From NCBI GenBank assembly GCA_965644315.1, contig CBFFRQ010000180.1:1-64000 (forward strand): a DNA stretch of 64,000 bases. Reading direction: 5' to 3'. The notes under the pieces were generated by a model. It was not told where the DNA came from, did no database searches, and was given only the letters and a program-made list of their open reading frames with translations. This document shows positions 26,001 through 37,035 of the stretch, piece after piece; the stretch's first letter is position 1, and every line of letters begins with the position of its first letter. The position numbers were made by a program, and so were the translations under genes. This DNA comes from Caecitellus pseudoparvulus. Taxonomy: Eukaryota > Bigyra: Bicosoecida.

Positions 26001-29000
26001 GGCCCCACACTGCACGCTCCGAGGCCCGCCGTGCCCCTGCACAGGTCATGCCAGCTGTCCATCGCCAGGTATGCCACGCCTGCACCACGCTGCATGACGC
26101 CACGGCCCCACACTGCACGCTCCGAGGCCCGCCGTGCCCCTGCACAGGTCATGCCAGCTGTCCATCGCCAGGTATGCCACGCCTGCACCACGCTGCATGA
26201 CGCCACGGCCCCACACTGCACGCTCCGAGGCCCGCCGTGCCCCTGCACAGGTCATGCCAGCTGTCCATCGCCAGGTATGCCACGCCTGCACCACGCTGCA
26301 TGACGCCACGGCCCCACACTGCACGCTCCGAGGCCCGCCGTGCCCCTGCACAGGTCATGCCAGCTGTCCATCGCCAGGTATGCCACGCCTGCACCACGCT
26401 GCATGACGCCACGGCCCCACACTGCACGCTCCGAGGCCCGCCGTGCCCCTGCACAGGTCATGCCAGCTGTCCATCGCCAGGTATGCCACGCCTGCACCAC
26501 GCTGCATGACGCCACGGCCCCACACTGCACGCTCCGAGGCCCGCCGTGCCCCTGCACAGGTCATGCCAGCTGTCCATCGCCAGGTATGCCACGCCTGCAC
26601 CACGCTGCATGACGCCACGGCCCCACACTGCACGCTCCGAGGCCCGCCGTGCCCCTGCACAGGTCATGCCAGCTGTCCATCGCCAGGTATGCCACGCCTG
26701 CACCACGCTGCATGACGCCACGGCCCCACACTGCACGCTCCGAGGCCCGCCGTGCCCCTGCACAGGTCATGCCAGCTGTCCATCGCCAGGTATGCCACGC
26801 CTGCACCACGCTGCATGACGCCACGGCCCCACACTGCACGCTCCGAGGCCCGCCGTGCCCCTGCACAGGTCATGCCAGCTGTCCATCGCCAGGTATGCCA
26901 CGCCTGCACCACGCTGCATGACGCCACGGCCCCACACTGCACGCTCCGAGGCCCGCCGTGCCCCTGCACAGGTCATGCCAGCTGTCCATCGCCAGGTATG
27001 CCACGCCTGCACCACGCTGCATGACGCCACGGCCCCACACTGCACGCTCCGAGGCCCGCCGTGCCCCTGCACAGGTCATGCCAGCTGCCCATCGCCAGGT
27101 ATGCCACGCCTGCACCACGCTGCATGACGCCACGGCCCCACACTGCACGCTCCGAGGCCCGCCGTGCCCCTGCACAGGTCATGCCAGCTGCCCAACGCCA
27201 GGTATGCCACGCCTGCACCACGCTGCATGACGCCACGGCCCCACACTGCACGCTCCGAGGCCCGCCGTGCCCCTGCACAGGTCATGCCAGCTGTCCATCG
27301 CCAGGTATGCCACGCCTGCACCACGCTGCATGACGCCACGGCCCCACACTGCACGCTCCGAGGCCCGCCGTGCCCCTGCACAGGTCATGCCAGCTGTCCA
27401 TCGCCAGGTATGCCACGCCTGCACCACGCTGCATGACGCCACGGCCCCACACTGCACGCTCCGAGGCCCGCCGTGCCCCTGCACAGGTCATGCCAGCTGC
27501 CCATCGCCAGGTATGCCACGCCTGCACCACGCTGCATGACGCCACGGCCCCACACTGCACGCTCCGAGGCCCGCCGTGCCCCTGCACAGGTCATGCCAGC
27601 TGCCCATCGCCAGGTATGCCACGCCTGCACCACGCTGCATGACGCCACGGCCCCACACTGCACGCTCCGAGGCCCGCCGTGCCCCTGCACAGGTCATGCC
27701 AGCTGCCCATCGCCAGGTATGCCACGCCTGCACCACGCTGCATGACGCCACGGCCCCACACTGCACGCTCCGAGGCCCGCCGTGCCCCTGCACAGGTCAT
27801 GCCAGCTGTCCATCGCCAGGTATGCCACGCCTGCACCACGCTGCATGACGCCACGGCCCCACACTGCACGCTCCGAGGCCCGCCGTGCCCCTGCACAGGT
27901 CATGCCAGCTGTCCATCGCCAGGTATGCCACGCCTGCACCACGCTGCATGACGCCACGGCCCCACACTGCACGCTCCGAGGCCCGCCGTGCCCCTGCACA
28001 GGTCATGCCAGCTGTCCATCGCCAGGTATGCCACGCCTGCACCACGCTGCATGACGCCACGGCCCCACACTGCACGCTCCGAGGCCCGCCGTGCCCCTGC
28101 ACAGGTCATGCCAGCTGTCCATCGCCAGGTATGCCACGCCTGCACCACGCTGCATGACGCCACGGCCCCACACTGCACGCTCCGAGGCCCGCCGTGCCCC
28201 TGCACAGGTCATGCCAGCTGTCCATCGCCAGGTATGCCACGCCTGCACCACGCTGCATGACGCCACGGCCCCACACTGCACGCTCCGAGGCCCGCCGTGC
28301 CCCTGCACAGGTCATGCCAGCTGCCCAACGCCAGGTATGCCACGCCTGCACCACGCTGCATGACGCCACGGCCCCACACTGCACGCTCCGAGGCCCGCCG
28401 TGCCCCTGCACAGGTCATGCCAGCTGTCCATCGCCAGGTATGCCACGCCTGCACCACGCTGCATGACGCCACGGCCCCACACTGCACGCTCCGAGGCCCG
28501 CCGTGCCCCTGCACAGGTCATGCCAGCTGCCCAACGCCAGGTATGCCACGCCTGCACCACGCTGCATGACGCCACGGCCCCACACTGCACGCTCCGAGGC
28601 CCGCCGTGCCCCTGCACAGGTCATGCCAGCTGTCCATCGCCAGGTATGCCACGCCTGCACCACGCTGCATGACGCCACGGCCCCACACTGCACGCTCCGA
28701 GGCCCGCCGTGCCCCTGCACAGGTCATGCCAGCTGTCCATCGCCAGGTATGCCACGCCTGCACCACGCTGCATGACGCCACGGCCCCACACTGCACGCTC
28801 CGAGGCCCGCCGTGCCTCTGCACAGGTCATGCCAGCTGTCCATCGCCAGGTATGCCACGCCTGCACCACGCTGCATGACGCCACGGCCCCACACTGCACG
28901 CTCCGAGGCCCGCCGTGCCCCTGCACAGGTCATGCCAGCTGTCCATCGCCAGGTATGCCACGCCTGCACCACGCTGCATGACGCCACGGCCCCACACTGC

Positions 29001-30919
29001 ACGCTCCGAGGCCCGCCGTGCCCCTGCACAGGTCATGCCAGCTGCCCATCGCCAGGTATGCCACGCCTGCACCACGCTGCATGACGCCACGGCCCCACAC
29101 TGCACGCTCCGAGGCCCGCCGTGCCCCTGCACAGGTCATGCCAGCTGTCCATCGCCAGGTATGCCACGCCTGCACCACGCTGCATGACGCCACGGCCCCA
29201 CACTGCACGCTCCGAGGCCCGCCGTGCCCCTGCACAGGTCATGCCAGCTGTCCATCGCCAGGTATGCCACGCCTGCACCACGCTGCATGACGCCACGGCC
29301 CCACACTGCACGCTCCGAGGCCCGCCGTGCCCCTGCACAGGTCATGCCAGCTGCCCATCGCCAGGTATGCCACGCCTGCACCACGCTGCATGACGCCACG
29401 GCCCCACACTGCACGCTCCGAGGCCCGCCGTGCCCCTGCACAGGTCATGCCAGCTGCCCATCGCCAGGTATGCCACGCCTGCACCACGCTGCATGACGCC
29501 ACGGCCCCACACTGCACGCTCCGAGGCCCGCCGTGCCCCTGCACAGGTCATGCCAGCTGCCCATCGCCAGGTATGCCACGCCTGCACCACGCTGCATGAC
29601 GCCACGGCCCCACACTGCACGCTCCGAGGCCCGCCGTGCCCCTGCACAGGTCATGCCAGCTGCCCATCGCCAGGTATGCCACGCCTGCACCACGCTGCAT
29701 GACGCCACGGCCCCACACTGCACGCTCCGAGGCCCGCCGTGCCCCTGCACAGGTCATGCCAGCTGTCCATCGCCAGGTATGCCACGCCTGCACCACGCTG
29801 CATGACGCCACGGCCCCACACTGCACGCTCCGAGGCCCGCCGTGCCCCTGCACAGGTCATGCCAGCTGTCCATCGCCAGGTATGCCACGCCTGCACCACG
29901 CTGCATGACGCCACGGCCCCACACTGCACGCTCCGAGGCCCGCCGTGCCCCTGCACAGGTCATGCCAGCTGTCCATCGCCAGGTATGCCACGCCTGCACC
30001 ACGCTGCATGACGCCACGGCCCCACACTGCACGCTCCGAGGCCCGCCGTGCCCCTGCACAGGTCATGCCAGCTGCCCATCGCCAGGTATGCCACGCCTGC
30101 ACCACGCTGCATGACGCCACGGCCCCACACTGCACGCTCCGAGGCCCGCCGTGCCCCTGCACAGGTCATGCCAGCTGTCCATCGCCAGGTATGCCACGCC
30201 TGCACCACGCTGCATGACGCCACGGCCCCACACTGCACGCTCCGAGGCCCGCCGTGCCCCTGCACAGGTCATGCCAGCTGTCCATCGCCAGGTATGCCAC
30301 GCCTGCACCACGCTGCATGACGCCACGGCCCCACACTGCACGCTCCGAGGCCCGCCGTGCCCCTGCACAGGTCATGCCAGCTGCCCAACGCCAGGTATGC
30401 CACGCCTGCACCACGCTGCATGACGCCACGGCCCCACACTGCACGCTCCGAGGCCCGCCGTGCCCCTGCACAGGTCATGCCAGCTGCCCATCGCCAGGTA
30501 TGCCACGCCTGCACCACGCTGCATGACGCCACGGCCCCACACTGCACGCTCCGAGGCCCGCCGTGCCCCTGCACAGGTCATGCCAGCTGCCCATCGCCAG
30601 GTATGCCACGCCTGCACCACGCTGCATGACGCCACGGCCCCACACTGCACGCTCCGAGGCCCGCCGTGCCCCTGCACAGGTCATGCCAGCTGCCCATCGC
30701 CAGGTATGCCACGCCTGCACCACGCTGCATGACGCCACGGCCCCACACTGCACGCTCCGAGGCCCGCCGTGCCCCTGCACAGGTCATGCCAGCTGCCCAT
30801 CGCCAGGTATGCCACGCCTGCACCACGCTGCATGACGCCACGGCCCCACACTGCACGCTCCGAGGCCCGCCGTGCCCCTGCACAGGTCATGCCAGCTGCC
30901 CATCGCCAGGTATGCCACG
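23031..30919. repeat. 103-bp tandem satellite, about 76 copies
   Basis: Near-identical 103-bp units (core GCCCCTGCACAGGTCATGCC, then CATCGCCAGGTATGCCACGC) repeated head-to-tail over 7.9 kb. Variation is concentrated at a few sites (TGTCCATC, TGCCCATC or TGCCCAAC; CCCCTG or CCTCTG), giving a readable code along the array. The period is not a multiple of three, so overlapping ORFs appear on both strands; these are by-products. It lies inside Helitron X between the coding part and the 5' end. Confidence 0.97.
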
Positions 30920-31348
30920 CTTGTCCTGCATGTTGCATGCATGAGCCGGACAGAGTGCTTTGTAACCTGCGTGGAGCTCTGGAAAGACCTCTCCTTCCTG
31001 TGGCAGTTCCGCAGTCACGCTTACCGACGCACCGTGCCCTTGCACAGGTCGCGCCAGCTGTACAATGCCAGCTGAGTCATGGTAATCTTTATGTTTTATG
31101 TATGAGGTGGATAGAATGCTTCGCAACCTGCGTGGAGCTCTGGAAAGACCTCTCCTTCCTGTGGCAGAGCGTGCGTCAGTTCCAGGTGTCTTCGCTGCAG
31201 GGCAGGACATAGCCTTTGGCGGACACACGAAGTGAATGAGGTGTCAAAGGATCATGTAGTGTACTGGTTTTGTTGTGTCTTTTGTAGGTGACTGCGCGCT
31301 CAAGAAGAGTATTGAGTGCAATGAGATTTGCGTTTCAACCGAAACGTT
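30920..31348. repeat. Degenerate satellite edge with a 161-bp-offset duplication
   Basis: 30941-31006 and 31102-31167 are two copies of one segment (ending GGAAAGACCTCTCCTTCCTG), offset by 161 bp. A decayed satellite-like unit lies between them (about 31030-31075). No gene. Confidence 0.7.
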
Positions 31349-32003
31349 CACACCATCACGTCCGAGAGATCTCCTCAACGACACCGATTACACCGACACG
31401 AACGGCACCAGTAGGCTCAAATGCATTCATAATGACCCTGTGTATGCTTGGAAAGCATGTCCTTGCCGGCGCGCCGCAGGGACAGGCGCCCAAAGTGCCA
31501 GGTCGCCGCGATAAGTCCACACCATCACGTCCGAGAGATCTCCTCAACGACACCGATTACACCGACACGAACGGCACCAGTAGGCTCAAATGCATTCATA
31601 ATGACCCTGTGTATGCTTGGAAAGCATGTCCTTGCCGGCGCGCCGCAGGGACAGGCGCCCAAAGTGCCAGGTCGCCGCGATAAGTCCACACCATCACGTC
31701 CGAGAGATCTCCTCAACGACACCGATTACACCGACACGAACGGCACCAGTAGGCTCAAATGCATTCATAATGACCCTGTGTATGCTTGGAAAGCATGTCC
31801 TTGCCGGCGCGCCGCAGGGACAGGCGCCCAAAGTGCCAGGTCGCCGCGATAAGTCCACACCATCACGTCCGAGAGATCTCCTCAACGACACCGATTACAC
31901 CGACACGAACGGCACCAGTAGGCTCAAATGCATTCATAATGACCCTGTGTATTCTTGGAAAGCATGTCCTTGCCGGTGCGCCGCAGGGAGAGGCGCCCAA
32001 AGT
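31349..32003. repeat. 169-bp minisatellite, about 3.9 copies
   Basis: Units starting CACACCATCACGTCCGAGAG, nearly identical, at 31349, 31518, 31687 and a partial copy from 31856. Helitron Y holds only one diverged version of this sequence (inverted, about 34100-34260), so the array expanded within the X lineage. Confidence 0.93.
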
Positions 32004-32985
32004 GGGCGGGAGCGGAAATGGATGGTGTACCCAGCGCGCCGGTATAACGCAGGCTCCATCGCGCGCCCGCGCACCGGACCGGTTTAGATGTTTTTATCTA
32101 TCTTTTAAACCCCCAGGTATGTAACCCCAATTTATGATTCAGCTTGCATGCACGCCTGCTGGGTGCTGCCGTGCACTGGCTTGCCGAAAGTGATGGTGTG
32201 GCGTAGCGCCTAGCAGAATGCATTCCAGAGGACGAGGCTGCGGCTATGTAGGTTTTTAATAGCGCTTAACACCCTGGCAGTGCTCCCTTAAGCTCTAGAT
32301 CGCTCTTTTCGTACCTCCACATTGACCTCACAATGAGTCTCAGCGGCTCGACTGGCCGGGGGCTGCCATTGCACGGGCCAGGAAATGGGCCATGTTGGGG
32401 CCTTTGAACCCGGATATCTCGGCCCGTAATACGTCTACAGATCCAAGCTCACGTGGACATGCCTAAATCACTCCGATGCGTTGACGATTAAAAGGACAGG
32501 ACCGTGTGATGCGTTTTGGTCTCTCTACAGCTGGATTCATGGCTGAAAAAATCAACTTTTTCAAATTCGCCAAGACAAAAGAGGCCCAAAATCTGATCTT
32601 TGACCGGCTATGGCTCCAAGGGAAATGCGTTTCAGATTATGAGACTTCGTACACATGGTAAACATTATAGGGCCCACCTATGATATGTGTTCAGGTTTAG
32701 ATTTGATTTTTAGCTTGGGCTCCATGACCAGTTTTGCACCCAAAATGCACAGTTTAAGGCTGTGGCCCGTTCACAATTTTGAAACGCATGACAAAATCAA
32801 GAACCTGAACTACGAATGTTGCCTTACAGCCCTTGGTCGAGTTTAGTGCTCAGAGATCTACAAACGGCTCAGGAATCGCGCTTGTAAGTTAATATTTTTG
32901 GGGACCACCTCCTCATACTCCTCTTTCAGACTTGACGTCTGGGGATGCTCGACCAACTCGCCCTACGGGCTGTGGTCTGTGCCAA
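31940..32985. repeat. Left arm of the 1-kb inverted repeat (5' region of Helitron X)
   Basis: Inverted counterpart of 33126-34175, about four-fifths identical by eye. It is explained by X and Y sharing their 5' region and lying head-to-head, not by a palindromic element. Its tip 32972-32985 is the 5' terminal motif. Non-coding apart from a 63-codon ORF (32655-32846) mirrored in the other arm. Confidence 0.88.
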
Positions 32986-33125
32986 TTATTTCTATTTATT
33001 GTAGTGATAACCCTTAAGATAACACTTATAAAATAGTAGTAAATAGTAGTATAAAAATGGTATCAAGGGTTTATAAGGGATTGTTTTTGTAGGGGTAGTG
33101 TTTAATAAGTGTTATATATCTATTA
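32986..33125. other. 140 bp of PLV copy B stranded between two Helitrons
   Basis: AT-rich piece matching copy A 6028-6167 in order and in exact length (140 bp). It proves that the flanking GC-rich blocks are two separate insertions into the PLV right arm. Confidence 0.92.
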
Positions 33126-34175
33126 TTGGCACAGACCACAGCCCGTAGGGCGAGTTGGTCGAGCATCCCCAGACGTCAAGTCTGAAAGAGGAGTATGAGG
33201 AGGTGGTCCCCAAAAATATTAACTTACAAACGCGATTTCTGAGCCATTTGTAGATCTCTGAGCACTAAACTTGACGAAGGGCTGTAAGGCAAAATTCGTA
33301 GTTCAGATTCTTGATTTTGTCATGCGTTTCGAAATTGTGAACGGGCCACAGCCTTAAACGATGCATTTTGGGTACAAAACTGGTCATGGGGCCCAAGCTA
33401 AAATTCAAATCTAAACCTGAACACATATCATAGGTGGGCCCTATTATGTTTACCATGTGTACGAAGTCTCATAGTCTGAAACGCATTTCCCTTGGAGCTA
33501 TAGCCGGTCAAAGTTCAGATTTTGGGCCTCTTTTGTCTTAGCGAAAATGAAAAAGTTGATTTTTTCAGCCTTGAATCCAGCTCTACAGAGACTGAAATGC
33601 ATCGCGCTGCTCTTTCCTTCTACACATCAACGCATCATAGTACATCGAGCATCTCCATGTGAGCTTGGTTCAGTTGGCGTAATACGAGCTGAGATATTCC
33701 GGTCCAAAGGTCCCAAAATGGCCCATTTTCTGGCCCGTGCAATGGCAGCCCCAGGCCAGTCGAGCCCCTGAGACTCATTGGAAGGCCCGTCTGGTGAAAC
33801 GACAGGAGCCATCTAGAGCTCCAGGGAGCGACACCAGCCTGATCAGCGACATTGAAAACCTACATAGCCGTACCCTCGTGCTCAGGAATGCATTCTACTA
33901 GGCGCTAGGCCACACCATCACTTTGCGCGCGCCAGTGCACGGCAGGCGCCAGCAGGCATGTATGCATGCCGAATATCGAGTTGAGGTTGAAACCATGGAT
34001 GTTTCATGGGTAAATTAGAGTATCGGAATCGGTCCAGCGTGCGGGCGCGCGATAGAGCCTGCGCTATACCGGCGTGCTCGGCACACCATCCATTTCCGCT
34101 CCCGGCCACTTTGAGCACCTATCACTGCGGCGCGCCGCCGTAGAATCGAAATCCAAGCATACACACGGTCATTGT
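33126..34175. repeat. Right arm of the 1-kb inverted repeat (5' region of Helitron Y)
   Basis: Inverse of 31940-32985. It starts with the 5' terminal motif and a GCCC-GTA-GGGC dyad close to the end. It mirrors the 63-codon ORF at 33265-33456 on the minus strand. Confidence 0.88.
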
Positions 34176-34652
34176 ACCTAATACGTACCTCAGAATGACT
34201 GTCTAAATTACAAACCTTGTCGCCGTTCAGCAGATCCAGAGGGTGGGTTCGCACGCCAGTGCCGAGGGGCTCGAATATGAGCATGCACCGAAACTCGGCA
34301 TCTACGAACCGCACAAATGTGAAACTTGTGGAGCTCACGTAACTAAATCTCAAACCTAGACATCCGAAGCCCCAGCAAGGATAAATGCGTATTACGCGCG
34401 AAATCGACACTTTAAGTGTAATTCACGCAATCACTAAAACACGCATATATCCACACACACTGCGTTTCAAACCCCTACACTTTACACACATTGCACACAT
34501 TATGTAGGCTAGGCTAGTATATCCTTGAAGGAAAACCAAAGCTTCACACTGAAGCATAATAAGCACATTCAGGTCAAGACAGGACACAAGCTATTTGCTT
34601 CGGTTTTGCCTCAATTCTACATCACAAGGGTCTTCCCAGACACCGTTTCGAC
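34176..34652. other. Unique non-coding part of Helitron Y
   Basis: No convincing gene and no repeat structure seen; codon-poor, mixed composition. Confidence 0.4.
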
Positions 34653-36109
34653 CATGGCCCACTGGCGGAGGTCCATGACCACCGGACAGTGTTCTTGGCT
34701 GAGGCCCAGACGGCATCCTGTCGCCGTGAGACCTCCGCCCGTCCGACCCGAGCCTCCGACACGGGCGCACCCGGTCATGTCCACCTTTCACACCATGATC
34801 ACACCTGAATCACGCAGTGCGGCACATGGCCCACTGGTGGAGGTCCATGACCACCGGACAGTGTTCTTGGCTGAGGCCCAGACGGCATCCTGTCGCCGTG
34901 AGACCTCCGCCCGTCCGACCCGAGCCTCCGACACGGGCGCACCCGGTCATGTCCACCTTTCACACCATGATCACACCTGAATCACGCAGTGCGGCACATG
35001 GCCCACTGGCGGAGGTCCATGACCACCGGACAGTGTTCTTGGCTGAGGCCCAGACGGCATCCTGTCGCCGTGAGACCTCCGCCCGTCCGACCCGAGCCTC
35101 CGACACGGGCGCACCCGGTCATGTCCACCTTTCACACCATGATCACACCTGAATCACGCAGTGCGGCACATGGCCCACTGGTGGAGGTCCATGACCACCG
35201 GACAGTGTTCTTGGCTGAGGCCCAGACGGCATCCTGTCGCCGTGAGACCTCCGCCCGTCCGACCCGAGCCTCCGACACGGGCGCACCCGGTCATGTCCAC
35301 CTTTCACACCATGATCACACCTGAATCACGCAGTGCGGCACATGGCCCACTGGTGGAGGTCCATGACCACCGGACAGTGTTCTTGGCTGAGGCCCAGACG
35401 GCATCCTGTCGCCGTGAGATCTCCGCCCGTCCGACCCGAGCCTCCGACACGGGCGCACCCGGTCATGTCCACCTTTCACACCATGATCACACCTGAATCA
35501 CGCAGTGCGGCACATGGCCCACTGGTGGAGGTCCATGACCACCGGACAGTGTTCTTGGCTGAGGCCCAGACGGCATCCTGTCGCCGTGAGACCTCCGCCC
35601 GTCCGACCCGAGCCTCCGACACGGGCGCACCCGGTCATGTCCACCTTTCACACCATGATCACACCTGAATCACGCAGTGCGGCACATGGCCCACTGGCGG
35701 AGGTCCATGACCACCGGACAGTGTTCTTGGCTGAGGCCCAGACGGCATCCTGTCGCCGTGAGACCTCCGCCCGTCCGACCCGAGCCTCCGACACGGGCGC
35801 ACTCGGTCATGTCCACCTTTCACACCATGATCACACCTGAATCACGCAGTGCGGCACATGGCCCACTGGCGGAGGTCCATGACCACCGGACAGTGTTCTT
35901 GGCTGAGGCCCAGACGGCATCCTGTCGCCGTGAGACCTCAGCCCGTCCGACCCGAGCCTCCGACACGGGCGCACCCGGTCATGTCCACCTTTCACACCAT
36001 GATCACACCTGAATCACGCAGTGCGGCACATGGCCCACTGGCGGAGGTCCATGACCACCGGACAGTGTTCTTGGCTGAGGCTCAGACGGCATCCTGTCGC
36101 TGTGAGACT
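34653..36109. repeat. 172-bp tandem repeat, about 8.5 copies
   Basis: Units starting ATGGCCCACTGG, with mostly single-base differences (e.g. GGCGGA or GGTGGA). The small ORFs that recur every 172 bp are a by-product. The sequence is unrelated to the 103-bp and 169-bp arrays of Helitron X but sits in the corresponding internal position. Confidence 0.95.
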
Positions 36110-36344
36110 CATAGTTTACAACTTGCAAACACTTGTTTGGTAAAGAGTTTGACTCAGCATAGCTCCTTTTGGAATTCGTTGCTTGTTTTGGAAAGGCAAG
36201 CTGTTGGAGTCAAGGCACGATCTCAGGCCCAAGTCTAGATCTAGGTCTTGGTCAATGGTCTGTGCCAGACCCAACACCAACACAGAACGGCAAGCCCGTT
36301 GTTGGTGTTGTGAGCCGCGCTAGGCGGCGATCTAGGTCTTCTAG

Positions 36345-36480
36345 TAAATATATCTAAGAATGGTATTTATAGATTTTATCTAAGAAAACTATATATAAAT
36401 ATATCTGTTTTTAGTCGCAAACTGCGGCAGCAGTTGAGACATATCGCTCATACATACATTTATGTATGTATTGTCCCCCT
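36345..36480. repeat. PLV copy B right end after Helitron Y, with terminus
   Basis: Matches copy A 6168-6303. Terminus 36413-36480 has hairpin AACTGC/GCAGTT (36420-36435) and CATACATA/TATGTATG (36449-36468). The second stem differs in sequence from copy A yet still pairs. Host GC-rich DNA begins at 36481. Confidence 0.8.
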
Positions 36481-37035
36481 CCCTGCTCACGATTGCACCG
36501 GCAGAGGCACTGTGCGAGGAAGGACCGACACAAGCGGACCGCGAAGAAAAATAATCATGCATGAGAATAAGGCCATCTCCCTGGGCCCCTGGCATACTTG
36601 ACCCTTCCGCAGGTGGTGTGGACGTAGCACCATTGACCTTGCGACGCCCCTGCTCACCCTGACGGTGCCCTGGATTGACATACAAACACTCCACCAAACC
36701 ATCTTCCACTACTTGCTATGTCCTAGGCAGGCCACTTCTGCCAGTGAGGGAGAGTCCGTTTCTGACGCTGCGTTGCTGCCTCCCTTGACGAGTCGAGAGG
36801 CAAGAGCATTCAGACTTCGAAAGTCATCCTTGCACCAGCCATCGAAGACAGGTGGAGGCTTCTGCATCACTGCGATCAATTGCTTTGCCCCCGCACATTG
36901 CAACACCAATTCACCCTGCTTTGCGAGGTTGCGGTTTTTGAAACATTGCCCCTTTGCCAACACCTGCGCGAAGCACGCCGGGAAGCCGGGAACTGCATCC
37001 CCCTAACCTTGCCTGCTTGGTACTTGTTTTGTGGC
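36481..37035. other. Host DNA next to the PLV end, no supported gene
   Basis: GC-rich. Short frames on the minus strand (to about 36963) run into the PLV terminus, but nothing in them is recognisable. It may hold the promoter and 5' UTR of the metalloprotease gene, or the remains of an interrupted host gene. Confidence 0.4.

Larger units (their letters stand above)
14455..32985 (-). mobile_element. Autonomous Helitron X (Helitron2/Helentron-like), 18.5 kb
   Basis: Read on the minus strand, the 5' end is TTGGCACAGACC (at 32985) and the 3' end is CTAG (at 14455), a CTRR terminus. A hairpin GCCGC-GCTAG-GCGGC ends 12 nt before the CTAG. The 5' terminal TGGCACAGACCAC is repeated inverted in the 3' subterminal region (14532-14544), the asymmetric inverted repeat described for Helitron2/Helentrons. 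The flanks AATAA and TATAAAAA rejoin to the uninterrupted copy-A sequence (6027/6028), so insertion was between A and T without target duplication. It encodes the 2087-aa Rep/helicase, a GIY-YIG nuclease and a 435-aa unknown. Confidence 0.9.
33126..36344 (+). mobile_element. Non-autonomous Helitron Y, 3.2 kb
   Basis: The 5' end TTGGCACAGACC at 33126 and 3' CTAG at 36341-36344 are the same ends as Helitron X but in opposite orientation. The 3' hairpin is GCCGC-GCTAG-GCGGC (36314-36328), 12 nt before CTAG; the subterminal inverted motif TGGTCTGTGCCA is at 36256-36267. The flanks CTATTA and TAAATA join to the copy-A sequence at 6167/6168 (A|T, no duplication). No protein gene: 5' arm shared with X, a unique stretch, and a 172-bp tandem repeat. 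It was presumably mobilised by an X-type RepHel. Confidence 0.9.
6304..36480. mobile_element. PLV/virophage-like element copy B, left-truncated and interrupted by two Helitrons
   Basis: Begins inside a capsid gene immediately after the terminus of copy A and ends at 36480 against host DNA. Without the Helitrons (14455-32985 and 33126-36344) it is about 8.4 kb: 6304-14454 + 32986-33125 + 36345-36480. Gene order from the methyltransferase to the Trp-repeat protein matches copy A, minus the 155-aa and 259-aa genes. Either A inserted into the capsid gene of B, or B lost its left half; the window does not decide. Confidence 0.75.

Noticed and set aside
23031-30919. CRISPR array
   Set aside because: Units are contiguous and near-identical over the full 103 bp; there are no unique spacers, and the context is a eukaryotic Helitron.
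23031-30938. Dozens of 90-101-codon ORFs on both strands
   Set aside because: They are by-products of a stop-poor 103-bp satellite read in successive frames.
34817-36238. Series of 111-codon ORFs
   Set aside because: They recur exactly every 172 bp with the tandem repeat and have no independent coding evidence.
14455-36344. A single 21.9-kb transposon with about 90-bp terminal inverted repeats
   Set aside because: The PLV-derived 140 bp at 32986-33125 and the shared 5' and 3' Helitron ends show two separate insertions in opposite orientation.
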